From: Chaetorhynchus papuensis
Lineage: Eukaryota > Chordata > Aves > Passeriformes > Rhipiduridae
Length of the DNA: 64,000 nt
Direction of reading: 5' to 3'
NCBI GenBank assembly: GCA_013396525.1
Contig: VWYX01000286.1
Coordinates: forward strand, 620,001-684,000
Shown: piece after piece, positions 11,001 through 23,642 of the stretch
Position numbering within the stretch: the first letter of the stretch is position 1
How the letters are laid out: the number at the start of each line of letters is the position of its first letter
The notes under the pieces: generated by a model
Told to the model about the DNA's origin: nothing
The model's database searches: none
Seen by the model: only the letters and a program-made list of their open reading frames with translations
Made by a program: the position numbers and the translations under genes

Positions 11001-14000
11001 CACTGTGAAAAAGCTGGGAAACCTTTTCTCCCTCTTAGACAAGTTAAGATTTGTGGCCATGGAAGGTCAGCATTGAGAATCATGTGAAACATCAAGAATC
11101 ACAGGCAGTGACATTTTAGGGATGATTACTAGTCAGTCCACCCCACAGATGAGCCACCAACCAAAAGCTCATTATAAATTAAAAGCAGCAAAACCACCCC
11201 TCCACCTACTGCACACACTCACATTACAGCGCTTCAGCCTGGAAGCGGAAGGATCATCTTTCGCACCTTCCCGCATCGTGTTTCTCCCCTGCAGCACTAA
11301 TGGTTACTGTCCATGGGGGGAGAAGAGCTGGCAGGGCTGGCTGGGAAAGTCTGCCCTAAACACGAAGGTTTGCAAGGGAGCCATTGGCAGCACCTGCAAT
11401 TCCTGTAACCATTACTGTCACCCCCAGTCCCACATGCGAGGAGTGACTTCATGAAAGCAGCTGGAAGTAAATCCGTAGTTTCTTCCCAAGGGGAAGAAGC
11501 AAAATTAGCAACAGTGTGTAGATTAGAGGGGAAAGAGGAAAGGCTTTTGCACTGCCATGCTCTTCTTTTCTTGTGCAGTTGCATGCACCCTGATGCCATG
11601 CTTAGGGTGGACCTAGCTTTGCCCTCAGTACAGGGGCAAGACTAGGTCTAGGTATCTCGGGGCTCTAGGCTGATCTAGATTAGGTGCATCATCTTTAGGG
11701 GATGACTCACAATACAGCTCCTAAAAGGCAAGCTCTGAGGGGTATTTGCCAAAGCATCCACACAAACACAACCATGGCACTCATATGCCAGCAGGTCCAG
11801 AATGTCTGCTGTGTTCATCTTCCACGGCATTCAGTCATCAGCAAAAGCATGATGCAATTTGTGAACATTCCCCTGTTACTACACACAATCCATTCCCCAA
11901 GTCAGAACACGGCTTACATTTGTCACCACACAGAACACAGGAGGAATCTTGAGAGGGAAGAGCCTGCTCAAGCCTTGGAAATACTCCTCCCCAGCCAAAG
12001 AAGAAAATTTCCATTCCCCCGCACCTTCAAGGACGAGACCAAAACGGGGAAAACCCAAGCAATGAGGTCTCTCTCCCAATGCCTCCAGAAGAGCCAGAAA
12101 CGACCCCCAAAGCACAGCTTCCTTGAGATGCTCACCCAGCCCAGCCCAGAGGATGAGACAAACCTTGGCCACCTGTAATGCAGGTGGAGACAGACACTCT
12201 CCCTGTCTCCTGTCAAATTAATCAAGACTTTAATCTCCATAGGATTACAGGAAAATTCAGGCTCTGTAGCTCTCCTGCAAGTAGGACCAGGGACACAGAA
12301 AAGCCAAATGACCTACAAATACTGTCCCTTCAACCTGCCTTCCAGCCTCCTTTACAGGTGCTGGTGTCAACCACCAGCAATCCTCTTTCCACTCCAATTC
12401 TCCTCCTACAGGAGAGGGTAATGAACAAATTAGCAAATGCACAACCTTCCAGATTTTATTCTCCATTTCCACAATAACTTGCAGTTTCCTACCCTGCTTC
12501 AGAAAGCAGCCACACGTCAAGGACACACTGCTGCTGTCCAGAAGAGAGGATGCACTGATGAATATGCAGGTGCATGCTGTCATGGATATTTATTTATAAC
12601 TTTCTAGGATTATAAAGGATTTTAATGACTCTTTACAGAGAGCTGAATAGGCTCCTTTCTCTCACATACACAGACACAAAGACAAATAAACAAAAGACTC
12701 AGAATGAATCCTGGCTGAAACCTTTGATAAGACCCTTGGGTAATTTAGAAGTCTCTGCTTTCATACTACCTGGCACATGACTAATTAGGTGGAGGTGCTA
12801 TCAATCCCTGCCTGAACCCACCCAGAGACAATAAACTCTTTAAAGCAGTAAAATCATGGCATATCTCAGGAGAGGCAAGTGCACCTGGGACATCCATCCA
12901 GGGGTACAAACCACAGTCCTACAAAAAGTGGTGGAAATCATGGCTGCATGACCAACTCTAATCCCCCAAACTGCCTTGCTGGACCTTTGGCTGAAGGGAT
13001 TTTAATGTCACCAGAGGGCTCCACCTCCTGCTTCAAACATAGGTCCAACACTTAGTGATACCTGAAGGACCAAATGGGATAGGAACACGTGCTGGGGACT
13101 GGGCCAGCACTCCTGCCTGCACAGAGCGGGAGACTCAATAAAAATACATTGTTTCTTCTGAAGCATTTAGGTGCTTAATCCTCATGCAACTAATGCTCAC
13201 ATGGGGTTGCTTTGGGGAAATACGTACTTTTGAACTTCCTGGCCCAACTTCCTCCCACCTGGCCACTAAAAAGCCAAATGAATTCAAAGAGGACAAGACC
13301 AAGTCCAATGTCTCAGCCTAGGCAATCCTCAAACTGCACTAAAGCACTCCAAAAAGAACTTGAGGAGAAGTAGCTTTGAGGGACAGCTAGTCCTCAGCAT
13401 GCAGCATCTCAAAGATTCAAAGCCATGTTTCTAGCACCTCCACTCCTGGATCCTAATGATGCTTCCCTTCCAGAGTGGGAGAGCAAATGTCCTTTTCCAA
13501 CATATGATGCTGAGTTTGCAAGATTTTTAAAAGACTAGAAAGAGCAATAGAAAAGGTCTTTTAAAAACCCAGCAAAAACCCTCAAACAACTACAGGAATA
13601 CTTTATGCACAAACACCTATGCAGAGAGAGCTTTTTTCCCCCACTGATGGTGGGCAGGTGGGAATACCTTGGATCATGCATGATGTGGTACAACCTTGTG
13701 CCCAGGCTGGGTTAACCCTGGAAAAGCCTCGCAGAGCCATTCCTTTGGGATGGGACCCCGAGGACTTGACAAGCTGCCCTGGGAAAGTCCCATCCCAGAG
13801 GAATCAGGGCATGGAGAAGGGGAAGGAGAGATGACCTCAGAGCAAGCCAGGGAAACACCTAACTTTATACAGGCACAAACCATCAAACAAAGTCCTGGGC
13901 ATACTGGTCAAGACCCAGGGAGACCATGAGCTGCTTTCTGACAATTAGGCTCAGAGAAGAGTGTGTGTGTTTGTGTTACAGGAACCAGCCAGCGCTGATC

Positions 14001-17000
14001 ACAGCATGCAAAGAGGTCCACCCAGCATTCCCTGCATACTGCAAGTATGTTTGGCTCTTAGCAGAAAGGAGTGCTGACACCTCCAAACATTGCCAGGACT
14101 TGGAAAAGAAAATAAAAATTGGGAAGTGAAAATAGCAACCACAAAGCCTCCAAAAAAACCAACACAATCCACCTTTATTCTTATCTAGAGATGCTTATGG
14201 TGTTTATCCAACCTGCTGCACACCACTGGCTGCCTCAGGCAAGCATCCAGAGGCAGAAACCAGCTCCCTGCTGCACACTCACATTTCCTGGGGAAAGCAA
14301 TGTTCACAGCAGGAATCATTAAACCAGCAGGAACCCTACAAGTGCTCTCCTAGTCAAACAGCTTCACAACACCATCTGGGTGCCAATGGTTTCCCTGGGC
14401 TGGCAGGAAAAGCAGGGAGCAAAGGAGAAGCTGCCACTCGCTGGGCTTCTCTGCCAACAGAGCTACTCTCCTGCAGGATGCTCTAGGTGCCTCCAGAGTT
14501 CCTGCTGTGCTCAGGAGCACAATGCTAGGTCTAACACCATGGAGGATATCGATGGAGGGCTCCAGATGCCAAAAGGCTGTTGAGAGCACTGTGACATTCC
14601 ACTGTCAGTCCTCCCAGATATTCAGGAGGCACCTGGGAGGACATGGGAAGGTCGAGCACGTGGCTCCAAAGATGAAGAGTTTCAGCGGGACTTGTACTGC
14701 AGCATGGTTAGGAAGCAGTAGTAAAAACCTTCTAAAATTCAGATGGTGCTCAACTGCCCCAAAGTTTCCAGCTTAGGGCTGATCCATCCATGTGTTTGGT
14801 TAAGAAGTGTTTCAGGTTATTCCCCCCCACTTTTTTTTTTTTTTAGCAACAAGTTATTCTTGATGACTAGCCTGGGGCAGCTGGAAGCACCCCAACCCTC
14901 AATAAATACTGACTCCAGCCTGCAAAAAGCCAGATAATCAGCCACTTTTAGGAGCTCCTGAACTTGGCATCTGAAAAATGGAAGGACATAAAATGTTAGC
15001 AATCCTTTACAACAATAGGATTCTGTTAAAAACCTTCAGTGGAGCCACGCTTATGCTTTAATTTGAATACACAGGTTTACAAGGGCTTAGACAAGTTGAG
15101 ACAGATGGAAGAACATCCTTTAAAAAGATACCTTGAAAACAATGCATACACACAGAGCTGACACTTAAAGTGTCCCTCACACCTTTATTTAAACTTGGGC
15201 ACAGACCAACCCATTGTCAAGCAGCACCTGGATTTCTATCGAGCTCACCACAGCACCCAACCTCTCATGACTCCAGAAAATACTCTGTTCTGAAGCCTTG
15301 GCACACACATCATTGCCTCCCAGCCAGGGAGGATTAACCCTTTGTCTGGAATTGGTCCCAAAGCATTCCCTCCCCAGCACACGGAAAAACAACAGAACAT
15401 GGGCTTAGGTCAATTCTGAGCCACCACTGGAGGTTTTTCCTATAGAAGACAACACGAACAAGACAGGACAGAGAGATGCTGAAAAACGTGGAAGGGATGA
15501 ACCAGTGTGGACCATGCAGATGCACCCAAGCAATATTTCCCTGCAGCACGTGGCAACAGTGAAGGCAACCACAGGACACATCTCCACTATGGAGGTGGAC
15601 AACACACCCATGTTGCCAGATTATTGCTTGGGTCTGCCTCTTTAGGACCTGGGTAGAACTAATTCCCACATCCCTCTCAAACTCACTTGCAAAGAGTTTT
15701 ATATTTTAGAGCAACTGGCATCCCCTCACTAGGAAATAGTGCAGGACCCCCACCACCACAGTGCCCAATGCTGTGAGCGCTGGGCATCTGCAGGTGCTGC
15801 AAGCAGCACTCCCTGGCCTCACAACTTTGAACGACATGGTGGAAGAAAGGCTTCAGGAAAATGTACGCACTTGTGGGAGCTTCTGGATTTCCATGCCATT
15901 TCTTTCAAGAGGGCACGGGGAAGCCAGTGGAGCTATGCTGAGAGGGAGTCCAGGCGCCGTGCTCAGGCTCCCCCAGCAGATAACTGGGATGTGGGAGGAT
16001 TCCTGACATTCCAACGGTACCAGCAGAAGGTAAGAACATCCCCCCTTCCCCACAGCCCCTTCCTGAGAAGACACCACCGGCGCTGCCTGATAAGGAAAAC
16101 CAGCAGCGTTCAGAAGCGCTTCCCACTCCTACCCACTGCAGATGCAACATGTGCACACGGTTTGCTCTCTCCTCCCTAAGAAGAGCTGCAATTCCTGCCT
16201 CCTGAGGAGTGCAGCTCCCCACAGAGCTGCCCCTCGAGGTGAGCTGACAGGTGCGTGCAGCACCGCTGCCCCATTCCGGCAGGCGCCAGGGCCCCGCCAT
16301 TTGACAGCGGAGCTCTGACATTCGTGCTCCCACACGCTGCCGGGGCCCGGTGCCTGCCCGGCAAGTCCCGGCAGAGCACGGGGCCCGGGCCGCGAGCGCG
16401 CCGTTAGCACCGGCATCCCGGGGAGCGGGGCCCGGCTCATGGCGAGGAGCAGCCAGAGCTCCCGTCTCGCCTCTTTCGACCATTTCTCACCCGTTTCCTC
16501 CTAATTTCTCCTGAAATCAGCCATCCCAAGGGGAGTGCCATGGGCTGTGCCTGAGGCAGCCACTCTGAGTCAGAGGTGCACGGCTGTGACCCTTTCCTCT
16601 GTACAATACCCTTGAACCCACGTTTGGGTTTCTAACCTGCAATTACAAAGTGCTGTTGCAGGGCAGGGGAAAAAAAAAAACCAGGAGAGGAGTTTGCTGT
16701 CCCGTCCCCCCCTTCTCCCCCCCGCAGCAGGCCACAAGTGGAGTTACGAAACAACCTGCCAACCTGCCGGCAGAGTTCACAGAAGGCATCAGAAGTATGC
16801 GGCTGGAGCCTGGCTCTTATCGAGGAATTTAACCCCTCTCCTCGGGGAGACGGAGACGTCTCTGAAGGGAGAAAGGACGCGCGGTTTTGCCCCACGGATG
16901 CGAGGGGAGGAGGCTCCTGGCACGGGCAGCTGAGACCCCCACGCCGCGTCGGCTCCTCCGCTGGGGGCTCTGGACAGCGTTTGCCTCGCCGGTGGGGCCG

Positions 17001-17515
17001 CGATGCTGCTCCTGCCAGCAGGGCCTGGGTGCACCGTGCTGCTGGGCCGGAGCTGCTGGGAATGCCTCGGGCAGGTGGGAGGCAAAGCCACCCGGTGCTC
17101 CACCGACCGGGACACGACCGGCGCGGCACCGGGCAGGTGGCAGCGCGGCTCGGGGTCTCGCCAGTGCCGAACACCGCTCCCATCCTGGGCTCTCCTTACG
17201 GGATCCGGGCTTACTGCGGCGCCCTGCCCCAAGCCGGCTGCTCGCCGCCCCCGCCCCACTTTGCAGCCCCGTGGGGCTGTCCCCCGCCTCGGTGGGCCCT
17301 GCCAGGCGGGCGAGGCGCCGGCTGCCCCGGGGACGGCACTCTCCGTGGGCACCCGGGGCCAGCGGCCCCGCCGCAGCCGCAGCCCCCCTGCCCGGGGCCG
17401 CTCCCGGCGGTACCGGCCCGGCTGCGGCAGGGCAGGGCCGCGCCCCGTGCTGCAAAGCAGCGGCAGCCGCTGCCCGGAGGCCCGGCCCGGCCCCACCGCG
17501 CCCGCCCGCTCTCAC
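5039..17515 (-). other. Inferred RASSF7 first intron, about 12.5 kb, no gene recognised
   Basis: It lies between the acceptor at 5039 and a donor-like GGCAG|GTGAGA at 17516/17515. I see only short, non-conserved reading frames, scattered homopolymers (T12 near 14832-14843) and AT-rich stretches such as 7860-8060. One plus-strand candidate exon (15910-16029) is listed separately. That this is one intron is inferred from the CpG island position. Confidence 0.45.
15910..16029 (+). other. Candidate orphan exon, 120 nt, open reading frame
   Basis: A pyrimidine-rich acceptor (CCATTTCTTTCAAG) is followed by 40 open codons, phase 0 to 0, ending AAG|GTAAGA, a strong donor. The translated piece includes GSQWSYAERESRRR and NWDVGGFLTFQRYQQK. 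I do not recognise it, no partner exons were found, and splice-like pairs occur by chance at this spacing. Confidence 0.2.
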
Positions 17516-17640
17516 CTGCCGCCGGCCCGGCCACGGCAGCGCAGCTGCGGCTCCGGCTGCTCTCCTGGGCGGCGGCAGCGGCCGCCCCGCTCCCTCCGCT
17601 CCGCAGCGCGGAGCCGCGCCGGCCTCCGCCCCGCCCCGCC
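17516..17640 (-). other. RASSF7: Probable non-coding first exon of RASSF7
   Basis: The 3' edge is a good donor, CGGCGGCAG|GTGAGA (exon ends 17516). The stretch has no ATG in sense orientation, as expected for a 5'UTR exon joined to the acceptor at 5039. The upstream edge (TSS) is only a guess from the GC boxes. Confidence 0.45.
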
Positions 17641-17647
17641 GGGCCCG

Positions 17648-17687
17648 CCCCGCCAGGTGAGCGCCGCCCCCGCCAGGTGAGCCCCGC
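17648..17687. repeat. 20-bp tandem duplication carrying two plus-strand splice donors
   Basis: CGCCAGGTGAGC occurs at 17651-17662 and 17671-17682, period 20. Each copy has CAG|GTGAGC on the plus strand, next to the inferred start of a minus-strand gene. Confidence 0.75.
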
Positions 17688-17724
17688 CCCGCACACGAAA
17701 CTCGCACCGTCACCTCGGCTGTTT

Positions 17725-18100
17725 AAAAAAAAAAAAAAAAAAGGAAAAAAGGTCTGAAATTCTTCTTTTAAAACCTCCCCCAACAACCTTAAATTCTTCT
17801 CTTTTAAAAAAGTCGTAAAACCCCTCTAAAACAACAGTAAATTAAAATTCTCCTTTTAAAATAAAATATTAAATTCTCCTGTTTGGTTGTTTTTTTAAGA
17901 ACTCATAAATTCTACATTTCCCCCCTAAACTCTTTACTCTAAAACTCTCCAATAAAAATAAAACTCTTATAAAAAACTTTTAAAAAATGTTGAATTCTCC
18001 TTTTATTTAAAAAAGGTTATTAAATTATCTTTAAAAAAACCTGAAAATGTTATCATGTTTTTTAAAAGAAGACTTAAAATCTCCTTTCCTAAAAACAAAC
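17725..18100. repeat. Degenerate AT-rich tandem/low-complexity tract
   Basis: It starts with A(18) at 17725-17742. After that, variants of TTAAATTCTCCTTTTAAAA recur irregularly (near 17757, 17788, 17838, 17870, 17993, 18080). The abrupt switch from CpG island to this tract is striking. No coding signal. Confidence 0.7.
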
Positions 18101-20199
18101 CAAGCAAAACCACACTGTACTTCCCTATCCCTGACTCCTGGCTCTGTGGGGCCATAAGGGCAGGCTCATTCCTAGCTGGAAGGGCTCAGCCTGTCCGACA
18201 GCAGGGCCCAGACCTCCACCTGCCCCAGCAGGTCCCTGAGTAGAACAGAGAAAACAACCCCTTTTTGGAGAGGAAGAGCTTGGCCTGGCGCAGGAGGAGG
18301 GTGAAGCCCTCAAGCCTTGTGCCCTTCAGCTCGCCAGGGGCTTAAAACACCCTAAAACCGCAGAGAGATGATGGCAGGGAGACAGGTTCAGCCGGTTTTG
18401 GAAGAAGCAGGTGTCTGCTGCTGTGCTGGAGGCTTTGGAAACTTCTCACCTCCTCCCTCCGTCAGCTTTTTCCATCCTAGCTCTCAAAAAACCTACCTGA
18501 AAGCTCCCCCTACCCTGCATGTCAATGCCTGTCCCCCATGGCCCCCCAAGCAATGGGGATGGCTGTGATGGCATCAGCATCCCATCCTCGAGGTCTCTGC
18601 TGGTGAAGGTGCTCCAGCAAGGTCTGTGCTGGTGCAAGCTCGTGCCAGACACACAGTAACCTTTATATTTCTTTATCCAGAATGTCTTGTGAAGTGTCCT
18701 ACTACTCATGAGAAAGGATAACCCGCCCATCAGATCCCAGATCCTGAGGTGACTGCTCCAAAACAGATCGCAGGTTTGCTGCTCCACCACAAAATGTGTG
18801 TTAATTTTAACTTAGAGTCAGAAAAATCCCCATCTCTTGTGGGCCTTATGATATCTGTATCTAATGTTCATGATATCCTTAACTACTCCCTTCTCCACAT
18901 GGAAGCTGCTGGGATTAGGAGGTGATGCAACACACCAGTACGTAACTGTCACTCGGCAGCTTTAATTGGGTTTTTAAATGAAGTTTTCTGTTGTTCTGAC
19001 ATATTCCTCATAATTACGATCTCCTAAAATCAGATAGTACATCTGGCACTCCGTAACACAGGCCATGCCCTGGAGACCTTACAGCACAGGAGGAACAAAG
19101 ATCTGTAAAAGAAAACAACAAAGGCTGTTCTCAGGAGATGAATATCTTACTTAATAGGTTGGATACTCTTCTGAGATCCCAATCGGACACAAGCTGAGCA
19201 GAGGTTCATTTGCCACTAGCAAGGATGGTTGTCTTTCTTTTAAGAAAAAGAGTTTGAGTTTTAAATCTTCTACCTTTAGCAGGTTGTAAAAAGATTGGAA
19301 ATCTCTTTTCACTTGTAAAGTTATTACTGTGAAAAATAAATAAACTGACTCGCATGTCTGCGTGATCCCTTGATTCTGCATCCTACAAAGAGTTCGCCAC
19401 ACCTTCTATCAACTGAGATGGATAAAAATGTCTCAGGTATAATTTCACACTGGTGAGCTTTTCCAGACTGGCTCATGGACCATCTCCTCCAGACACAGCT
19501 CTGTCTCAGCCCACCCTCAGATTTATTCTTAAAGCTCCTGTGATGCTGAGGCCATGTTCAGGGACTGACCAGGAATAGTGAATGAGCTGATTTCTGGGCT
19601 TGTGCTCACTGGTTCCTCCTGGGTTTTCTACAGGTGTATCTTAGAGTTTTGAAATGTCACGTGCTTGTTGTACAGTGAGCAGCCAGGCTGCTTTAGGGAG
19701 GAGAGCAATGCTGTCTCAGCATCCTGAGGAGCTGAATCATAACCAAGCAGGTCCTTTGGTCTCTCCAGCAGCAGATGAGATAGTAATCCTATCTGAGTTT
19801 CCCCAAAGAAGATGATGCTGTCTCGCTGCTCTGCTCAGGAGCGCAAGAAGAAGTGTCCTTGTTCTGAGGCTTCTTAAGATACAGAATACATTTGCACAAA
19901 ACCCCCCTCCTGAGTACAAACGTGCTGTGGGTGAGCAGCGGGTCACCAGCTCCAGCCTCTCTTGGCAGAGCACATCTTCCCTGGGACAGCCACCCAAGCC
20001 CAGCAGTGTTAGTCTGTGCTGCAGTCCATGGTCAGTGTGGGGGATGAGAGGAAAATGGGTATTTGAGGCACCAGAAACTGCAGAGCCGCTGGGTTTTGGC
20101 TATTGGCACAAACCCAAAAGTCTCTGAGGTGTGGTTGGGAGGGGAAAGTAGAGGAAAGTCTCTTTTTCAGGCCCCTTTCTAAAAGGAAAGAGTGGGAAG

Positions 20200-20250
20200 C
20201 CAGATTTTCAGAGGTGCTGCACATCCCCTGCTCCCCACAGGAGCTGGATG
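20200..20250 (+). mobile_element. Possible fossil amniote SINE/MIR-type fragment
   Basis: CCAGATTTTCAGAGGTGCTG followed by a CTCC...GGAGCTG pair resembles a common ancient amniote repeat (GATTTTCAGAGGTGCTGAGCA type). Short and diverged. Confidence 0.35.
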
Positions 20251-20640
20251 TGGTCAGCATCGTGGCTGTCCTGCCTGCTTCCCTCTCCTTCTCCCCTTAC
20301 CAAGGACTCCTTGAGGCCTTGGGAATGTGCCTCCAGATCCTGCAAGCCTCAGGAAATTTGTCAGTCACTATCCTTTCCTGACACAGCTACAACATTTCAT
20401 GTACCTCAGAGAAATTACCCAGTGCATCCCTTGCCTGGCTGAGCACACAGAAGGGCATGTTTTCCCCAGAAGATGAGTTTCCCTCTCAAATAGAGATGAT
20501 CATCCCCAAAATCCCAGTATTTCCAGGAAAGGCCTGGTACCAGGAGTGAAAAGTGGTCAGTACCATATGGCATGTTGACTTTCTCTTCCAGCAGACACCC
20601 TCTGCCTCAAAAGCTGTAATCCAAAGCTAGAAGTGAGGAC

Positions 20641-20659
20641 CTCTCTCTCTCTCTCTCTC
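20641..20659. repeat. (CT)9 microsatellite
   Basis: Nine CT units followed by an AT-rich block with ATATTTATATATACATACAC. Confidence 0.9.
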
Positions 20660-23524
20660 AACAATATGTATAAATAATACATATAATTACATCTTTAAAA
20701 ATATTTATATATACATACACAAGAGTACTGCCTTCTATTGCTCAACATACATTTTTAGCAGTGTTACGAAGTGCCCATTGATCCTTTCAGTGCTCTTAGG
20801 GCTTCAGGAAAATTTGGAGGGTATTAAGTTTTTCCAGGTTTCTTTGGAAGGCTTTGAACTCCCCATATATTTTCTGACAAGGGTTTTATTTTGTGGCCAT
20901 ACACTGTTTTGGTGAGAGGCAGCAGACGCTGCCTCAAGTGTAACAAAAGGGCTTCTCTGGAAAAATTTTTTCCTCTGTTTCTAGGACAACAAGAGACGAG
21001 ATATGAGAAAGAAAAGATCCCGCAGCATCACAGGAAAGCCAAATTGGGGCTTGGCACCGCAGAGCCCTGCAGCTGACTGCCAGGGTACTACAGACTCTAC
21101 CCTCCCATTTCCACCTGCAGCCCTGCTTGGGCTAGGGCTTGCAGGAAGGAGACGCCTTGGACTGGTGGGTAGATGAGCTGTTCTCCTTCAAGGGCAGGCC
21201 TTCTGACCTCAGAAATGTGATGTATTTCCTGTCCTCCTGCTTCATTCAAGGCAGTATTCCTTCCGCTTCTGCAGCAAGCCTGGAAAAGTTGCTGAGCGCT
21301 TGTCTCCTGTGGCTGCAATAGGAATGGGGATGCTCAACTGCAGCCTGCAGGATTGCAGTCTGAATCAGTCAGCTTTTTGGCTATGCTGGTCTTACATCTT
21401 TGGATTGCCCTGTGTAGGCATACAGCCCTTTCCCAAAAGCACTGACAGCCACTGCAAGGTCTGCATGTGCCTCTCTGCTTTTCACATCTCCGGTGGTGAG
21501 CACTGTGAAGGGAGACCTGCAAAACGTCTCATGAAAAGTGGTGCCCAGCACACTCACAAGTGTACAAGAGGAATATATGAAACCCATGATAGAGTCAGAA
21601 CCAAAAATTCCAGGTCTCTACGTCCTCCAGAAGTTTGCATTGCCTGGTCTTTGCTAGAATGGCTCTTGCAAGAGGTCCAAACAAGCAAAATCTACCTTCA
21701 AAGTGAAAATGAGTGAAAAAAAATGAGAAGCAGGGCTCTTACAATAAAAAGGAGGAAAAAAAAGTGATTTAGTGAGGTTGGAGCTCCTGCATTCCCATTC
21801 AGCAACCCCGGGGGAGAGCATGGCTGGATCATTACAACTTCATTGCCATTCCCCACTTCAAACAGCGAGCTGAGCTATGTGACACTGGGAGCAGGGGAGG
21901 AAAAAACGTCTGAAACAATGGTGGATGGAAGTGAGAGAGAGAAAATGGAGGGGAGAAACAGAAAGGGGAAAAGGCAACAGTATCAGGAGAAGAAAAGATG
22001 CCCAGGGCACATCCCGCAAGGTTTTGTTTCCCGTCCAGGTGCTGGGCAGAAGACCTGCTTTTCGCCTAGGAAATAGCCTTATTAATTATGGCTGTTGAGT
22101 ATGGGAATGCAACAGCTCTTTGCCATTCTGCTGCTCGGGTAGCCTGTGACCTGAGCCGTTCGGGTTTCCCAAGCATTTAGCAGTGTGGTCATGCTAATTT
22201 AGTTCGGTTTTTCAAAGGCTTGTGGGGAAAAGTCTTCTTCTTCCCAGAGGCATTGAAAGTTTTGACCTCCTGACCCTCCCTTTTACTAGGAGGTTCAAAA
22301 GCAGCATTGCAGCTGTTAAAGTTTTTCTTCATGCCTCAGTGATTCTCTGATGGGGGACCAAGCTGGTGTTTATCTAGGCTTGACCTCTCTTCTTTGAGCC
22401 TGGAGATGTCTCTTTCGTTCGGTGCTACAGGCAGGGCAATGCTGGAAACCTCCCTGCCTTGCCATTCACTCCCTCCCTGCGTGCAAATGCACCAGTACCC
22501 ATTACTAATCCATCCCCCACCAGGAGCTGGGGTTCCCGGCACTGATCCCATTTGTCCATCATGCTGCAGATTCATTTACATTTAATCCACCATGACTTGT
22601 CTGTGAAACACGACCCTCCTCCTGCTCTGATGTTGGAATCCATTTGGCTTCCAAAAGTCGACCGTCAGTTTCAGGGGAAAAAAATTCCCCTTCCCAACAG
22701 GCTGACATCGCGTGGACCTTTGGTGTCTCATCCTCCCCTCCACTGCCAAGGCTCATTATTTGCAGGGGACATTCTCCTCTTAATTTACATCTTCGTCCCA
22801 CACGGCATCCAGGGCGACAGGCTCCCTCTTCCTCAAGGGCCGAGATCCATCAAAGCACTTGAGCACAGGTTTAACGTCAAGCATCTTGTTTCAGGATATC
22901 GCTCACATGCCATATCCCTTAGCTGAGACATTGGAGACAGATTGCCTGATTTGTTATTGTTTCATCCTGGATATGGACTCACAGCAGCCTGATTTTCAAG
23001 CCAGGACAGGGGTGGTGCCTTCTGCTTAGCACAGGTCTCACCAGCTCATCTCAGCGCTGAAGCACTGGGTTAGGATGCAAAGTGAGGTGTGAGAAGGCAG
23101 GAGAGGAATCGTCTCTGAACTACTCGTCCCCAGAGCTGTGGGATTAACCACACTCACACCGACAGATTAGGGTCATTAACGTAGTCATTAAGAAAAGGGA
23201 GAGTCCTACTGTGAATAATGGCAGGTGCTTCACACACTGGCAGGTGCCTGGTCCCTGTGGTGGAGGCTTGAAGGTGATGAGATAGCGATGAGTGTGAGAC
23301 ATCTCCAAGGCAGGATCAACACTCACCCTTTTTACACCTCTCCTGCCGTCTGAAAATGGAGGCAAGCGCAGGAAGGTGCATGGATGAAGGACTGAATTAC
23401 CCTGGACCACGCCCCCAGTGCCCACACTGCACTCTGCAGAAAGGTGCTCGCGGTCGAAGCTGGGATAGGGGCCGGCTCTCTGGGCTCCTGCAGCCCTGCT
23501 CAGTTATTATCTCTTTAGGTGAGC

Positions 23525-23642
23525 TCAGCTTCTCAAGCTGCAAAATTGGGATAATGTTTACTTTGCTTCCAGGGGTGTGGAGGAATAATTAATTAATGTT
23601 TATGAAATGCTTTCAGATCCCTGAACAAGAGGGGTGAGATAA
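23525..23642 (+). mobile_element. Probable fossil MIR/CORE-SINE-like element
   Basis: GCAAAATTGGGATAATGTTT, then AATTAATTAATGTTTATGAA and ATGCTTTCAGATCCCTGAAC follow the order of the 3' half of MIR/L2-tailed SINEs (AAAATGGGGATAAT, TTAATTAATGTTTGTAAA, GCTTTGAGATCC). Diverged; the assignment is from memory. Confidence 0.45.

Larger units (their letters stand above)
16240..17700. promoter_or_regulatory. RASSF7: CpG island, probable RASSF7 promoter
   Basis: Very GC- and CpG-rich for about 1.4 kb, unlike the flanks, with many GC boxes (CCGCCCC, GGGCGGGG), densest at 17620-17690. No TATA box is seen. On the minus strand it ends in a donor-like site at 17516, which suits a housekeeping promoter for RASSF7. 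The long reading frames on both strands here are products of the base composition. Confidence 0.7.

Noticed and set aside
16738..17757. Long reading frames on both strands (up to 339 codons)
   Set aside because: They lie in a CpG island where stops are rare, overlap on five frames, and encode only Ala/Pro/Arg/Gly-rich sequence without a domain.
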